64,000 bases of DNA from Branchiostoma floridae (GCF_000003815.2 NC_049979.1:33096279-33160278), one strand, 5' to 3'; shown: positions 30,636 through 43,542, counted from the stretch's first letter. The notes: generated by a model from the letters alone, not told the origin. Numbers and translations are program-made.

Positions 30636-31310
30636 GGCTTTTTTGTCTGTCTGTCTGTCTGTCAACAGCATAACTCGAGAAGCCCTGGATGGATCCTGGT
30701 GACATTTGGTTGGTGGGTAGTGGACGGGGAAATAGGGCCCAATTCGAAAATTGGGCCCCATGTGGCTTGCTAAAGAACTATAGCGGGACTTCTATGTTTC
30801 AAATCTCGTCTTTAGGACAAGATGTGTTCGTGATTTTTTAAAACCCTTTGGGTTAGAGACTTATTGCTGTGACTTTGAGTCCCCTAGCGACTTTTTTTAG
30901 AACTACAGGTACAGGTTTACTTTCAAAGTTTCGAAGAAAACAACTTGAGAATGTGTTGACGGATCATAATGATTTTTGGTATTAAGATGGCCTAATTGAC
31001 GACTAGCACAAGAGAATACAACTTATGCAAATCAACAGCTTATTTGCATAATTATTGAGGACGGTTTCATAAATTCAATACATTCCATGATAGGAATTTC
31101 AAACTTGTCACATATATAGTTGCGGCAGACAGAAATGTCAAACATATTTATAATGCAAATGATGACCACATCTGCATGATAATTGAAATAATATGAATGT
31201 AATGACGGATCTTCGTAACTTTTGTATGCAGATGGTGAATACTTACATAATGTTTTAAATATAATTTGCATGGTTAATAAAGAAAGTTTTAAATCCACTG
31301 CATTCTATGA
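30636..31310 (+). repeat. Repeat family D, partial copy
   Basis: Starts with a gtct run and caacagcataactcgagaag, then gatggatcc, ggtgggtagtgg. Later gatttttggtattaagatgg and paired atgcaaat/atttgcat blocks. Same order as 63640-64000; reverse of 47900-49375. Confidence 0.75.
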
Positions 31311-31679
31311 ACGGTCTTTCAAACTTTCAAACATTTGTATCTGTGAAAGAGAGAAATGTTGAAATATATCAATTTTTCAAATGAAGACATCATTTGAAGA
31401 TACTTGAAGAGACAAGGGAAAAACGGATGTTCATTGTTTTAGGCACTTAGGTAGCTCAGGTAAGGATGTTCATGATAGCTAAAATTAATAAGGGGCACTG
31501 GCAGCAAGAAGGCAGCCATTTTTTCTGGAGAGTAAGCCCTCCATTTTTTGTTGTTTATTTCTTTTTCAGCAGATTTCTTAGTCAGTCTGTGCACTTCTGA
31601 CAGCTTCGGAAGTACTAGGGTACAACTTGTACTGAACACTACGCTTAAGTTTTATGTAAAATAGATTACTAAATTTCCA
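31311..31679. other. Spacer, nothing recognised
   Basis: AT-rich DNA between a family D copy and the L2-like element. Confidence 0.5.
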
Positions 31680-34385
31680 AATCGGAAGCCTTGTCAGTCC
31701 CCGCCATGTTAGGGAGGGTAGGCTGAGTCGGGTAGGAGGCATCGCCAGTCAAAGGACAAGTTGCTGAGTCCTGGAGACTGTCACGCTTGCTGTTGGTATG
31801 TAGAACAGTAGGATGCTTTGCTAATAGTTAATGCTTATTCTTTTTGACAATTGTAAGGAAAGCGTTGTTGCCAATTACGGCACTCGCGTACGGTAAATTA
31901 TTGCTTTATTTTGTGGATTACTCGCACCTTGCTGTAAACATGGGCAGTCCTCTGACTATGTACCTTATCATTGTTGCATATGGTTTTCTGACATTTGTAA
32001 GCCCTGTCACTGGCCTAAGCCGCACAGCAGACAACAATGTGTATGGTACTTACAATCTAGAAAATAACTTCTCTGCAGTCAGACATGGCACCTATGTGCT
32101 AAGCCTACTGATACCAGATGTTACCAAAACAACATGTCAGAGTAGTTTAGTTGTCGATTTTATTATCCTGTGTTTTACACTCTGCTTCTCCTTTCTGGAG
32201 ATATAGCCATAAATCCTGGACCAGCTAAGCTGAGGCAAACAAAAGATTCATGTGCGGTATGTCAAAGAGGAGTCAGGACAGGAGTAGAGTGTGAGGTATG
32301 TACCAAAGGTTCCATCCCACCTGCGTAGGCATGTCTAAAATGTTCTTTCAAACATTATTAAAACATAATAATCTTGAATGGTCTTGTCACAGGTGTGATT
32401 TTGCACGCCCTTCGCATCTCGCTGACGTTGAGTCTGAACTCCCAACAATCTCAGTTACACCTTTATCCCCTATTTTAGATCCCTTACTTCCACATCCCAC
32501 TTTCCCCAGTAAACCTAGAAAGAACGGGGATGTTGGTGGCACATCAAAATATTAGGAGCTTACCAGCCAAACAAGTGTACCTTGAGGCTCTTGTCCAGGA
32601 AAGTGACATGGATGTTCTTGGTCTCACAGAAGCACACCTAACTAGTGACTATCCAGACAATGTATTAGACCTACCTGGATACACTTTGTTACAAAATTAC
32701 AGGGAATCGCGTCACGGGGAAGGTGTAGCCATGTACATAAAAAAACATCCATTGCCCATCTTGAAAGAAATGACTTAAAGACTGAAGGACTGGAAGCACT
32801 TTGGATTGAATTGATACCGCCAGTGGGTAAGCATTTATTGATTTGTTGTATTACAGACCCCCGTATGACACAAAGTTCTTTGAATTGTTCAACATCAGTT
32901 CAGAAAAGGCCTTAGATGACAACTTAGAGGTCTTGATCATGTGGGACTTAAACTGCGATTTTCTTGCAAACACAGGCAACTCCAATAAACTGAAATTCCT
33001 ATGTGACCCTACATGGCTTGACTAATATAGTGCAATTGCCCACTAGAGTCACTGAAACATCTGCAACCTTGATTAATGTAATAATTACCTCCAACACAGC
33101 AAAATACACAGCAGGGGGAGTTTATAGCAATTGTCTTAGTGACCACCACATGGTCTATACTAACAGGGGGTGCAAAAGAGTGAAACCTAAGCCACAAATT
33201 ATTTCCACTAGAATTTTCAAGAATATGGGCGAGTTAAGCTTCTTAGTGGACCTTGCTAGTACACCATGGCTCACAATAGACATCTTTGACTCTGTACACA
33301 ATAAGTAGGAAAAGTGGAAAAATGTCTTTAATAATGTGTGCAATGTACATACCCAGTAAAGAAATTCAGGGTTAGAGGTGACAGCTGTCCATATTTGCTG
33401 ACAGAAGAGGTGAGACAGTCCATGCATGCACGGGACCATGCAAGGCAAACGGCTGAAATGACTCAGTCCCCTGCTGACTGGGATGCTTACAGAAAGCTGC
33501 ACAACAGTGTAAAGAAAAACATAGTGGACTCCAAAAAGACCACTGCACATATATGATTAACAGTTCGGCTGGTAGCAAAAACAGTCTTGTTGATATATGG
33601 AAATCTCTAAAAAGGTTGACTAGAAGCCATAAGTCATGTGCGATACCCAGCTTGGTAAACAATGACATGCACTTAGCATGATGCGGCAAGTCAACCCACT
33701 TGTGACAAAGGCAGCACTCTTAACAATGTCTGGAAACGTTTTTTCTACCTCATATTACATACTGTTCCTCAGTGTCGGACGGAGCCAGTTCAGTGCGAAT
33801 CCAAAGGCTGCAGAGGATGCAGAACGGAGTGGGCAAACTTATTCTTGTTGTTCGGTCCAGAACTCCAACTACTGTAGTGCACCATCTCCTTGGGTAGAAA
33901 GATGTACAATCTGTACACAATACGCATGAACTCCTGGTAGTGTACAAGTCGCTTAACAACATGCTACCAGCCCACATGGGTGAACTTTTTATGACATGCC
34001 GCGAAAATGCAGCCAGAGCTACCAGACAATCTTCAACCCTGAAGTTGATTGCGCCCCGTGTGAGCAGGGAGTGTGTGAGGAGGTCAATGGCGGTGTCGGG
34101 TCCTGCAGTATGGAACGTCATCCCAGAAGATGTACGGAGTTTTCCCTCCTTGCGAGCCTTCCGACATGGATTGATTTCGAACTGTTAGCTGATATTGATA
34201 TTATGAGTTTGAATTTGATATTATGATTGTACTTAGTGTAATTAGCTGTATTAATTTTTTTATTTGTTTATTTTCTCCCGTGACACCTCCCCTAAACTGG
34301 TCCTCTAGGAAGATCGGCCTACATGTTGGCCGATAGGGCTTACCAGTATAAATAAATGTGAACTGAACTTAACTGAACTGAATGA
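31680..34385 (+). mobile_element. L2/CR1-like non-LTR retrotransposon with PHD-like finger, RT core deleted
   Basis: Plus strand, in several frames: Cys-rich finger (CAVCQRGVRTGVECEVC, then WSCHRC, about 32250-32400), endonuclease (HQNIRSLPAKQVYLEALVQE, LGLTEAHL, SRHGEGVAMYIK, about 32540-32760; LPTRVTETSATLINVII and SDHHMVY to 33170), pre-RT linker (SPADWDAYRKLHNSVKKNI), then directly the C-terminal tail (LLVVYKSLNNMLPAHM, AVWNVIPEDVRSFPSLRAF, to 34190). The reverse transcriptase core is missing. Ends in an aactgaa-type repeat tail at about 34355-34385. The 5' limit is approximate. Confidence 0.8.
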
Positions 34386-35071
34386 ATAGATTTGGGCAAA
34401 ACTAGTATGTCTTTTGCATGACATTTACAAAAGCTCTGACTGTTTCATGGAAGTATGACGTAATCAAAATTTAACAACTCAAAAATTGTCTGACTTTATC
34501 AAATTACATATAAGATAAAATGAAATGGGTAACGCTTTCATGTCTACAGAAAACATTCTACATTTATAACAAGCATTAAGGATAAAATTACACATGGTTT
34601 AGAAACTATACAAACACCTAGAAGAATAAAATTTATAAGAAATGACTATAAGTCTTGATTTCTGCTTTTTTTTTTATTGAAGAACATGCAAAATTACACA
34701 CACAGTGGTGCCGCACTCAAGCTAAAAGCTTAATATGTTCACGGCACCACTAACGAAATACAATAAATAATACACAACTAAAACACAAAAGTACGGGAAT
34801 CGCCATTATAACAGAGATAAAGTAAACGTAATAATAATACAAGTTAATAATACAAACATGGTGCCGATATTGAACAATACAGTATTGGAGTTATGACAAA
34901 AGAACGTAATTATACAAAACGTTTGGTTTCTAATAAATACATCTGGGCAATATACAGCACATTGGAATTGTCAGTGGAAGAGAGGAGGGGTGAACCCCTA
35001 ATCAATAAATGTATAACAGCTGTTTCAGACAAGGCATCAATATTGAGAGTTGAAATATTCAAATTTTTTAT
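34386..35071. other. Intergenic, nothing recognised
   Basis: AT-rich. A tctgctttttttttt tract near 34662 could be a reversed poly-A end of an unidentified insertion. Confidence 0.45.
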
Positions 35072-35260
35072 CTAATCAAATAAAAGCAAACGTTGATTAA
35101 CATAGTTAGGGCAGTGCAATAGGAAGTGAGAAATAAAGTTTTGAGCGGTGAGGAATCCCCCGCGTATACGTAATTGTAAACAGGAGCAGATTTCCCGCCA
35201 TGCGGTAAACACGTGACGCAATCTGATTGGTCCAAACATTTTGATACCACAGACAAAGGA
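35072..35260 (-). mobile_element. 3' fragment of a non-LTR retrotransposon ORF
   Basis: Minus strand reads AQNFISHFLLHCPNYVNQRL, resembling the terminal H-x-x-x-x-C finger end of CR1/RTE-like ORFs. It may belong with the fragment at 37650-38498, whose frame stops at the first cysteines of the same finger. Confidence 0.5.
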
Positions 35261-35483
35261 AAACAAGAAACAGGCTTGTGTGACTCTCCTGAGGTCACTC
35301 TCCTAAGCACGGGCGGACCATGCGGTGATATTGTTTTGGCCTCCGTGACCAATTTTATGAAACTGAGAAGCTCGGTATGTGGTCCCGATCCAGCACTGTC
35401 TGTGTATTCCCCGGGCGGGCATGCCATTCTCCATCTTGCGGAGAGACACGCAGGGCCCTGCCCTGAAATCTCCCCTCACCCAC

Positions 35484-35568
35484 ACTTGTCATGTTTATTA
35501 CATTATGATCAAGTTCACGTTTATGCATTTGTTACGTAATTAAACAGCTGTGTTCCGCAAAACATGAT
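35484..35568. repeat. Left copy of a segment flanking the minisatellite
   Basis: acttgtcatgtttattacat through ttacgtaattaaacagctgt to catgat. Recurs at 37525-37617 in direct orientation with an 8-bp size difference. Confidence 0.9.
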
Positions 35569-35606
35569 CATCTACTCTCGCGTATAGCAAAACTAATGAT
35601 TCGTAC

Positions 35607-36975
35607 GTGACACAGGTATTATGACTTTTATATGTGCTGACAGGCGATTTGTTCTGTAAGTGCGGCACAGATATTATAACTTTTAATAGTTTTATATGTG
35701 CTGACAGGCGATGTGTTCTGTCCGTTTGGCACAGATAGTGTAACTTTTATATGTGCTGACAGGCGATTTGTTCTGTCCGTTCGGCACAGATATTATAACT
35801 TTTATATGTGCTGACAGGCGATTTGTCCTGTCCGTTTGGCACAGACATTATAATTTTTATATGTGCTGACAGGCGATTAGTCCTGTCCATGCGGCACAGA
35901 TATTATAACTTTTATATGTGCTGACAGACGATTTGTCCTGTCCGTTTGGCACAGACATTATAATTTTTATATGTGCTGACAGGCGATTAGTCCTGTCCAT
36001 GCGGCACAGATATTATAACTTTTATATGTGCTGACAGGCGATTAGTCCTGTCCATGCGGCACAGACATTATAACTTTTATATGTGCTGACAGGCGATTTG
36101 TTCTGTCCGTGTGGCACAGATATTATGACTTTTATATGTGCTGACAGGCGATTAGTCCTGTCCATGCGGCACAGACATTATAACTTTTATATGTGCTGAC
36201 AGGCGATTTGTTCTGTCCGTGTGGCACAGATATTATGACTTTTATATGTGCTGACAGGCGATTAGTCCTGTCCATGCGGCACAGATATTATAACTTTTAT
36301 ATGTGCTGACAGGCGATTTGTCCTGTCCGTTTGGCACAGACATTATAATTTTTATATGTGCTGACAGGCGATTAGTCCTGTCCATGCGGCACAGATATTA
36401 TAACTTTTATATGTGCTGACAGGCGATTAGTCCTGTCCATGCGGCACAGATATTATAACTTTTATATGTGCTGACAGACGATTTGTTCTGTCCGTGCGGC
36501 ACAGATATTATGACTTTTATATGTGCTGACAGGCGATTTGTCCTGTCCGTTTGGCACAGACATTATAATTTTTATATGTGCTGACAGGCGATTAGTCCTG
36601 TCCATGCGGCACAGATATTATAACTTTTATATGTGCTGACAGACGATTTGTTCTGTCCGTGCGGCACAGATATTATAACTTTTATATGTGCTGACAGGCG
36701 ATTTGTTCTGTCCGTGTGGCACATATATTATGACTTTTATATGTGCTGACAGGCGATTAGTCCTGTCCATGCGGCACAGATATTATAACTTTTATATGTG
36801 CTGACAGGCGATTTGTTCTGTCCGTGTGGCACAGATATTATAACTTTTATATGTGCTGACAGGCGATTTGTCCTGTCCGTGTGGCACAGATATTATAATT
36901 TTTATATGTGCTGACAGACTATTTGTTCTGTACGTGTGGCACAGATATTATTACTTTCATATGTTCCGGCAGATG
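35607..36975. repeat. 55-bp minisatellite, about 25 units
   Basis: Unit: cagatattataacttttata, tgtgctgacaggcgatt, then (a/t)gt(c/t)ctgtcc(a/g)tg(c/t)ggca. Regular 55-bp spacing of ctgacaggcg from 35701 on; the first unit carries a small insertion. Two main unit variants (tagtcctgtccatgcggc and ttgttctgtccgtg/tttggc) alternate, suggesting higher-order doublets. No spacers of unique sequence. Confidence 0.97.
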
Positions 36976-37524
36976 AATTTTTCTGACAATTGTGTATTAC
37001 CAAAATTCTGAAAACTGATTTTTGCACCTCCGCTAAGTGCTTTGTTAACAAATGTCATGATAGACTCGCTGAAGCCTTGTTTTCACTGGGCCGCTATATT
37101 GCTCTCGTTACATACCTCTATTTATATGAATTTTAAAACTATGAGGGGTGTCATGACACCTTGATGCGCTTATTCTTTTATTTTCCAACAAACATTCTAC
37201 AATGCACTCAAGGTACTTTTAAACAACCCGTACACGCAAACAATCTACTTATGTGAGGTTTAATGATAACAGGTTCTGCCCTTTTTCCCTGTCTCCCTTC
37301 GCATCTTGCTCTGTGCTGGGCGTGTTGGCTCACAGTTTAGTGAGCTTATGGTGGCTTTGGTTGACAAGTTGTAATTTGATAAAAAGTTTTACATACTTTC
37401 CTTATTGTCCAATGTCACGAATACGTGTAAGATCAATGTGTACTGCTTAATAGATATTAGTAAATCCCTGGGGATTTACTGCGTGCACAAGTGGATTTGT
37501 GTGTACAATTAGCTACAACGCTGT
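36976..37524. other. Spacer between minisatellite and right flanking repeat
   Basis: Nothing recognised. Confidence 0.5.
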
Positions 37525-37617
37525 ACTTGTCATGTTTATTACATTATGACCAAGTTCACGCGTGCACGTTTATGCAGTTGTTACGTAATTAAACAGCTGT
37601 GTTCCGCCAAACATGAT
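37525..37617. repeat. Right copy of the segment flanking the minisatellite
   Basis: Direct repeat of 35484-35568 with an additional cgcgtgca. Confidence 0.9.
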
Positions 37618-37649
37618 ACTTTTTCCATGTCGTTTTTGGTGTCCTATTA

Positions 37650-38498
37650 TTAAGCTGGGATTCCACAAAGTGTAAAACGCTTTTTGCCCGGAGGCAAAAT
37701 ACTTTCACATCGACACCCGCAGGTACAGGAAGGATTATCAACTAAGTTACGAACAGATAAACTATAATTTAGACTGTGGGTGCCGACACGAAGGCGCGTA
37801 AGAAGGACACAGGAGTACCTAGGACCGGAGCTATAATATGTTGGAACAACAGGACGTACAGACTTGATTAAATACTTCTTGAATAAATGGAGGCTCAACG
37901 AGCGAATACTTAAATTAAGACAGTTCCACTGCTGAATTGAGTATGGTACAAAAGATTTTAGAAAACGATTGGTATTACAAACTGGCATTTGAATGTTTGA
38001 TTTGTTACGAAGGTTGTAAGGCGTTGCCTCCGAAACAGCCGGTGGTAACAAGTCAGTCAAATACCGTCGGGTTAGCCCATTGGCAATCTTATAAAATAAA
38101 AGAAGAGAATGGACATAACGTCGCTCGAATAGTTTTTCCCAGCCGAGTTCCTGAAGGACGGAAGAATATGATGACCCCCTCACGGCGCCAGATACCGTGA
38201 GGGAGCATTCATATTGCAGCCTCTCGATAAGTTTAGAGTCAGAATCAGAGCAGCTGTGCCAAACAACATCGGCGTATTCTAGAGACGGTCTTATAACAGT
38301 CTTATAAATATTTTCCAAAATTTGGCGGGGGAGCTTACATTTTAAGTTTTTAATAATGGATACCTTTTTGAAAACCTTCGCAACCATTTGGGTAATATGA
38401 GTACTCCATGACATGTTGGACGTTAAAACAACACCAATATGCTTATGATGTTTCACCGTTTGAATAACTGAATTACCAAGAAAGAGAGGAGGGTGCAT
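37650..38498 (-). mobile_element. Non-LTR retrotransposon ORF2, C-terminal 282 codons open
   Basis: Post-RT thumb/connection region: HKHIGVVLTSNMSWSTHITQ, IYKTVIRPSLEYADVVWHSC, ERLQYECSLTVSGAVRGS, LQELGWEKLFERRYVHSLLL, and ending with SCTCGCRCES, the start of a Cys-rich terminal finger. This order is standard for CR1/RTE/jockey-type ORF2. The palm is absent. The open frame has no catalytic residues and is not a host gene. Confidence 0.85.
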
Positions 38499-38798
38499 TG
38501 GTGGAACTTTTTTCTTTGAAATACAGATTGTTTTTTCTTGTGTGCTGATCCATGCTGAAGATATGTTAAACTATAAATGTTATTTGCTTGATCAATAATT
38601 GAAATTCTGCTTGCCTGACTCTCTTGTTTGGTAATACTTGGCAAAGCATGATTATGATCAAAATGGTGAACTTTCAAGTAGATTCAAATCGTTGACATAG
38701 TTCCATATGTCCAAAACGATTGTAATCTGCAAGGAACGTCCAACTTTGAATAAGCTGATAAAAATATTCGCATAATATTTTCATTACTCTACTTAATC

Positions 38799-39535
38799 TA
38801 CGGTACTTGAAAGTTCATCATCTACACAGGATACATTAGGACTATCCTGGAGTATGCAGCCCCCGCCTGGTCTCCCGGTCTCACTAAAACCCAAGAACGA
38901 AGCCTTGAGCGGATCCAAAGACGGGCGTGCCGCATCATTCTTGGTGACTCCTACGTAGGATACGACCTTGCACTCCAACGGCTAGGACTGCCACGGATGT
39001 CCGAGAGAAGGGAACTGTTATGTGTTAAGTTTGCTAAGTCACTCTTGAACTCTGAGTACAGAGACTGGCTACCTCCGCAAAGATTTCAGATAACTGGCCG
39101 CACTACCAGAAACAGTGAGAAGGTAGATTGCCCAGCAGCACGAACCAACAGATATAGGAACTCGCCAATACCGTACATGTGCCAACTGATTTAACAAGTA
39201 TAGCCTGATACATGAGAGACTTTTGAACGAATTGAGTGACTTTTGAACACATCTTTTGAACAAATTTTATCGACTATTATATTGTGCATGTCTGTCCATA
39301 ATAACCGAACACCTGTTGTGATTGTTATATGTAGTCTAAGACCAATGGTCCTTTATTCGTGATAAAAATCGTATTGTTAGCAATTAAGATTTTGAACTAT
39401 ACTGTCTTTTTAAATTGATGCACTTAACTTATAGTGTATTTCTCCCTGGAGGATAACATGTAAATGCCAACACAGTTCAGACATAACTAAATGTCTGCAA
39501 CGTGGTATGTTAATAAAGATTTCAAAGATTTCATT
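38799..39535 (+). mobile_element. CR1/jockey-like retrotransposon 3' fragment
   Basis: Plus strand: TILEYAAPAWSPGLTKTQER, LERIQRRACRIILGDSYVGY, LALQRLGLPRMSERRELLC, ending PIPYMCQLI-stop at about 39192. Followed by a 3' UTR and a tail of aaagatttc-type repeats near 39515-39535. Confidence 0.8.
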
Positions 39536-39639
39536 ATGTACAAATATCAATTCTCTGTTGTTTACACAATACTGCGACTGTCATTCGAACAGATTCCTAG
39601 ATATCGAAAATATGTATTCAACGATTAAAGTATGAGTTT

Positions 39640-40060
39640 GTGATATTTCATGTTGAGGTTGTTTTTTTTACAGAATTTACAAATTTGGTTTTGATAATTA
39701 GATTTGAATGTTTTCTTGTCACACTATATTCTAACATCCTAATAATCGTATGTTACATTAATAATTAAGTAAACATTATTTATGCTAACTTGATGACGTC
39801 AAAATGCAATGAGATGGACTGGGTCATTACCGACGATTATCTCAATTTTTTTCAGAGCACATTCATATGAACGCTTGAAGTCTACTTTGAATGAGTTCTG
39901 AGTTCTCATGTACACAAAAATTCAAGATTGTCGATCACATCAAGTGCATTTATGACGTCAGTTTCAGGCGTCAAGGCTGTCGTCATTTGTTGTCAACATA
40001 TAACAGCAGGTCGAAATATCAGTAATATTTTACCATCCGTTTCGACTTTATTGCAGGCAC
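39640..40060. repeat. Remnant of TTAA repeat family A
   Basis: atgctaacttgatgacgtcaa, then tttatgacgtcagtttcagg and gtcaacatataacagcaggtc, in family order. Ends eroded. Confidence 0.6.
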
Positions 40061-41382
40061 TTGGCCCATATGACATGAACAAATTTTAAAAAAAAAACAA
40101 GCAATACAACAACACAGATAAGGTTTTTATAGTAAAAAGTAAAATGTAGCGAATCAGCTAATACTGTTGTAGACGTGATTGACGTAGTACGTCCAGAATA
40201 AGCGGTGAATGAATGCATCTAAATGAAAAAAAGGAAAGATGAAATCGAATTTGGATATAACAATGCGTTATAAAAAAATACTTTAGTCTTATTTTCCTTA
40301 TCTCAAAATTGTATAATCCGTGTGAGTGAAAAAAAAAACCAAAAAAAACGTTTGACTAGAAAATCGTACCCGGGCTAAACTGACATCACAACTAAACAGA
40401 ATGTATGGAGAAACAATATGAACAAAAAAGGAGATGCGTGACTCCTGGAGAGGTGAACCGGCATTTTCATAGCAAGGAATTGGCTCTAGTATAAAAGTCT
40501 CTGACGTGAAAGCTAATCAATTTTTTTATCAAATAGGTAATATGTAGTCTGGTTAACCAGGTATTTTACAGATAAAAACACATTGCAATTATGTACCATA
40601 AACGGTTACTAAAAAAGTTCAATTTAAACTTACCACATGGAAAATATACACATTGTTTTTTTTGTCGCTGAACAATATTTACTTTTTACAAACATGTGAC
40701 AGAGGGACAGATGATACATAGTACGTCATCTCCAATTTCACAGTCACCATTTTAGTGATACACTCAAAACTGGCCCCTTATCAAACCAAATAGAGGCATA
40801 GTTGCGAAAGGCACTTCAGACGCAGTTTGGAGGATATCGAATATGTACGGGATCAAAGTCAGGGTCAAGAGCACAAGCAGCTTTTCTTGTTTGATCAAGT
40901 GATTTTCATGGAGACAAATCCTGGTGAAATAATTAAAGTGAAAGTAATCGAGTATCCGAGATGTGGACCATCGCATATACTAGCATAAATTCAAGGGTCA
41001 AAATATCATGACGGACTTCCCAGCAGACGAAACCTTCGTGCCCGAAGCTCAAAACATCAAGACTTACGGTTCTTAGCCCGAACATGGGACGTCTTCAGAT
41101 AGCACTGAAAGCGACACGCACGAGGGAGCTGCCGATGTGAAGTCAGATTATTGCGCCGCCAAATGCATGAGAGGCCAGGAAGTGCGGTTTCACACTGCAG
41201 GGGAAGAGCAAGTATATCGCAGCGAAGATTACTATGGCAAGGACCATTAGAGAAGCTAAAATATGTTTTGAAGTAGCCGATTGGACAAAAAAATGTAAAT
41301 TAAAAAAAGATTTTCAATTATTTTCTTTGTTTTCAATTTAACCGACTCTTTTACAGTTTGGTTGTATATAAAAAATGTATAA
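40061..41382. other. Intergenic; hydrophobic frames only
   Basis: No gene supported. Minus-strand frames near 40775-40930 (KLLVLLTLTLIPYIFDIL) and 41110-41245 (MVLAIVIFAAIYLLF) each encode a single hydrophobic helix, as an anchor exon might. Neither has a convincing partner exon. Confidence 0.35.
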
Positions 41383-42192
41383 GTGAACCTTTAAAATGAG
41401 CTTTATTTGCCTTTATTGGCTTAATGAGATTGAATATTCCCACACTCCATAGAGACCCGTTAGGAATCCTTAAGATAATGATGCAGCGGCAAGGTATCGC
41501 AGAAAGTTTGTGCACGCACTACAGCAGCAACGCAGTTCGTAGTGTCGTGGTATTAGCTTCGAACCTTCAGAAACTTTTACAGCAGGTAAATAAAAACTTA
41601 TGTTATTGTAACTATATGGCTAGCAAAGCTTGTAAAAGTAAGCAAATCACGGTCAATGTCTGACCAGAGCTTCACGTCTGAACGGCCAGCAATGGCGGAA
41701 GGGCGTTCGCTGTATCAGGTATCAGTGCAATGTACGAAAAATAGACGCCAATTCCGACCAAGTTGAATGAACTTGCAAACTAATCATAATTCATTATACA
41801 GATGGTGTTCCAGTTCGTTCACCTTGGTCTGAATCGGGGTCTATTCTTTTTACATTGTACTGGTGCTTGATATGATATAACGACCGTTCTTCCACCATTG
41901 CTGGGCGTGTGTCCAGAAGTGAAGACACTGGCCTTCGCTCATTTTCACACGCATTGCTAGCGAAATAATTACGCAGATATTTTTTTCTTGTTTCTTGTTG
42001 TAACCGTTTCTCATAAATGAAAGCTAATATTGACGCACTACGACTGATTGCTGCTGTTGTGCGCACTAAAACAATGCCATGTTTTTCTCGCTGCATATCA
42101 TTAGCTTTAGGATTTCTAAAGGGTCTCTATGAAGTGTTTTATTTTTCGATCCCAAGGAATCAAGGAAGGAAAATAGCTCATTTGAAAGGTTC
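41383..42192. repeat. Large palindrome, arms about 390 bp
   Basis: gaacctt...aatgagct from 41383 pairs with agctcatttgaaaggttc ending at 42192. Further paired blocks: catagagaccc/gggtctctatg, cagcagcaa(c/t), aatagacgcc/ggggtctatt, ttccgaccaag/cttggtctgaa. The spacer is about 40 bp near 41773-41812. Arms have diverged by substitutions and indels. The frame on the minus strand of the right arm (ISRSASILAFIYEKRLQQET) has no recognised domain. Confidence 0.85.
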
Positions 42193-42230
42193 CCTTAAGC
42201 TTAAATTGCATATATTCATATAGTATAAAC

Positions 42231-42430
42231 ATAACTCCGACGGGGGGGGGGGGGGTGATTAACAGTGGCCGTGTCAATTCCCAAACGACAACCAAACTTG
42301 GTGAATTCTCCGAAAATCTTGTTGGATGATTTTGGATAAGTTGACGATTCTTCGTGAAATGTAGAGAGCGTCGGAGATGCCTTTAATGCTAAAAATACAA
42401 ATCAGGGGCTAAAAGCTTATAAATACAAAT
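42231..42430. repeat. Remnant of TTAA repeat family A (left end)
   Basis: Poly-G run, then gtggccgtgtcaattcccaaacg and caaccaaacttggtgaattctcc, matching the family A left part. Truncated. Confidence 0.55.
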
Positions 42431-43542
42431 ACGTTTATGTTATGATGATAAAGAATATGGCATATGTAACTCAAAAGGAGAAAAAAATTAGGCTTAGTGT
42501 TAATGATATTTATATATATATATATGATTGTCCAAAATTCCTAAAATTCCCCAGCAATTTGTATCATCCTTTTGAAATGGAATAACTCAGGAAGTGGTTG
42601 CCTCCCATAAAAAGGGCTATTATTGAAAAGGGTTACTTTGCATTTAATTAATGAACAAAGTTTTTCCAGCCACATGGTTTCATTACTACTAGGGCACTTA
42701 ATCATTACATATGTAACTAGAAAAGACAGAGATATTAATAGACGTTAATTATGCAAATTGTGGCCTAATTTAAATGTGGTCAAAGCTGATCCAACAACGT
42801 TTTGTTCAAATACATTTGTGATTCTTTTTTATGATTAGTATGTATGTATAGTTTCATTCTATAATTAGTTGTTAATAATTCTAGATCGTTATCATAGTTT
42901 ATACAGAAGATCGTAAGGACCACATGCCTCCATCAAAAATGCTACACAAGTTCTGAGGGCTATGCCGGGAATTCGGATTTAAGATAACCTGAAAACCAAT
43001 CTGATCATCAATAGGATGAGGGGAGGGCAATTATATTTCCACATGCGTATCTATATATGAAGATATTAAACATTCAGAATACTGTATTTAGATCTGTCTA
43101 CTGTGTCAAAGACTTCCAATCCAGTTTTTACTGGAATGTGTAAGAAATTGCATTTTAGTCCAATTACACCATTCACGTTAGATATTGTATTGTGGTTGTG
43201 ATAAGGGTGATGCAATTTATGATTTTCTAAAATACAAGGTACTTCACGACACCAATCTACCCGTGCATAGACGTTTGGAATTGTGAGCCCCTATATGTGG
43301 ATGTCCCCAAGCCTGCCCCAAAATAGTTCAAAATTAATAACTTAACCACATAACTTCTGAGTCATCATTGAGCATGGAAATGTTTATTTAAGGAGTCGAA
43401 CCCAATAACACAGGACCTAGAGTTAGCTTTTACTAGTTTTAGACTAGAGTAGACACCTTCGATATTGTTTTTTATACTTTGTCTGAATCGCTCAATTAGC
43501 CCACGGGCAAGAATGTGTTACAAACTTTGAATATAAAAATTA
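42431..43542. other. Intergenic, nothing recognised
   Basis: AT-rich DNA without recognisable genes or known repeats. Confidence 0.5.

Noticed and set aside
33155-33689. Minus-strand frames of 131 and 105 codons
   Set aside because: Antisense of the plus-strand L2-like element; no recognised domain.
35607-36975. Regular 55-bp array considered as a CRISPR array
   Set aside because: There are no unique spacers; the entire unit repeats. The genome is eukaryotic, so it is a minisatellite.
40764-40976. Hydrophobic 70-codon minus-strand frame, possible anchor exon of another Golgi enzyme
   Set aside because: Only one helix, no catalytic exon found in phase nearby. Kept as a remark, not a gene.
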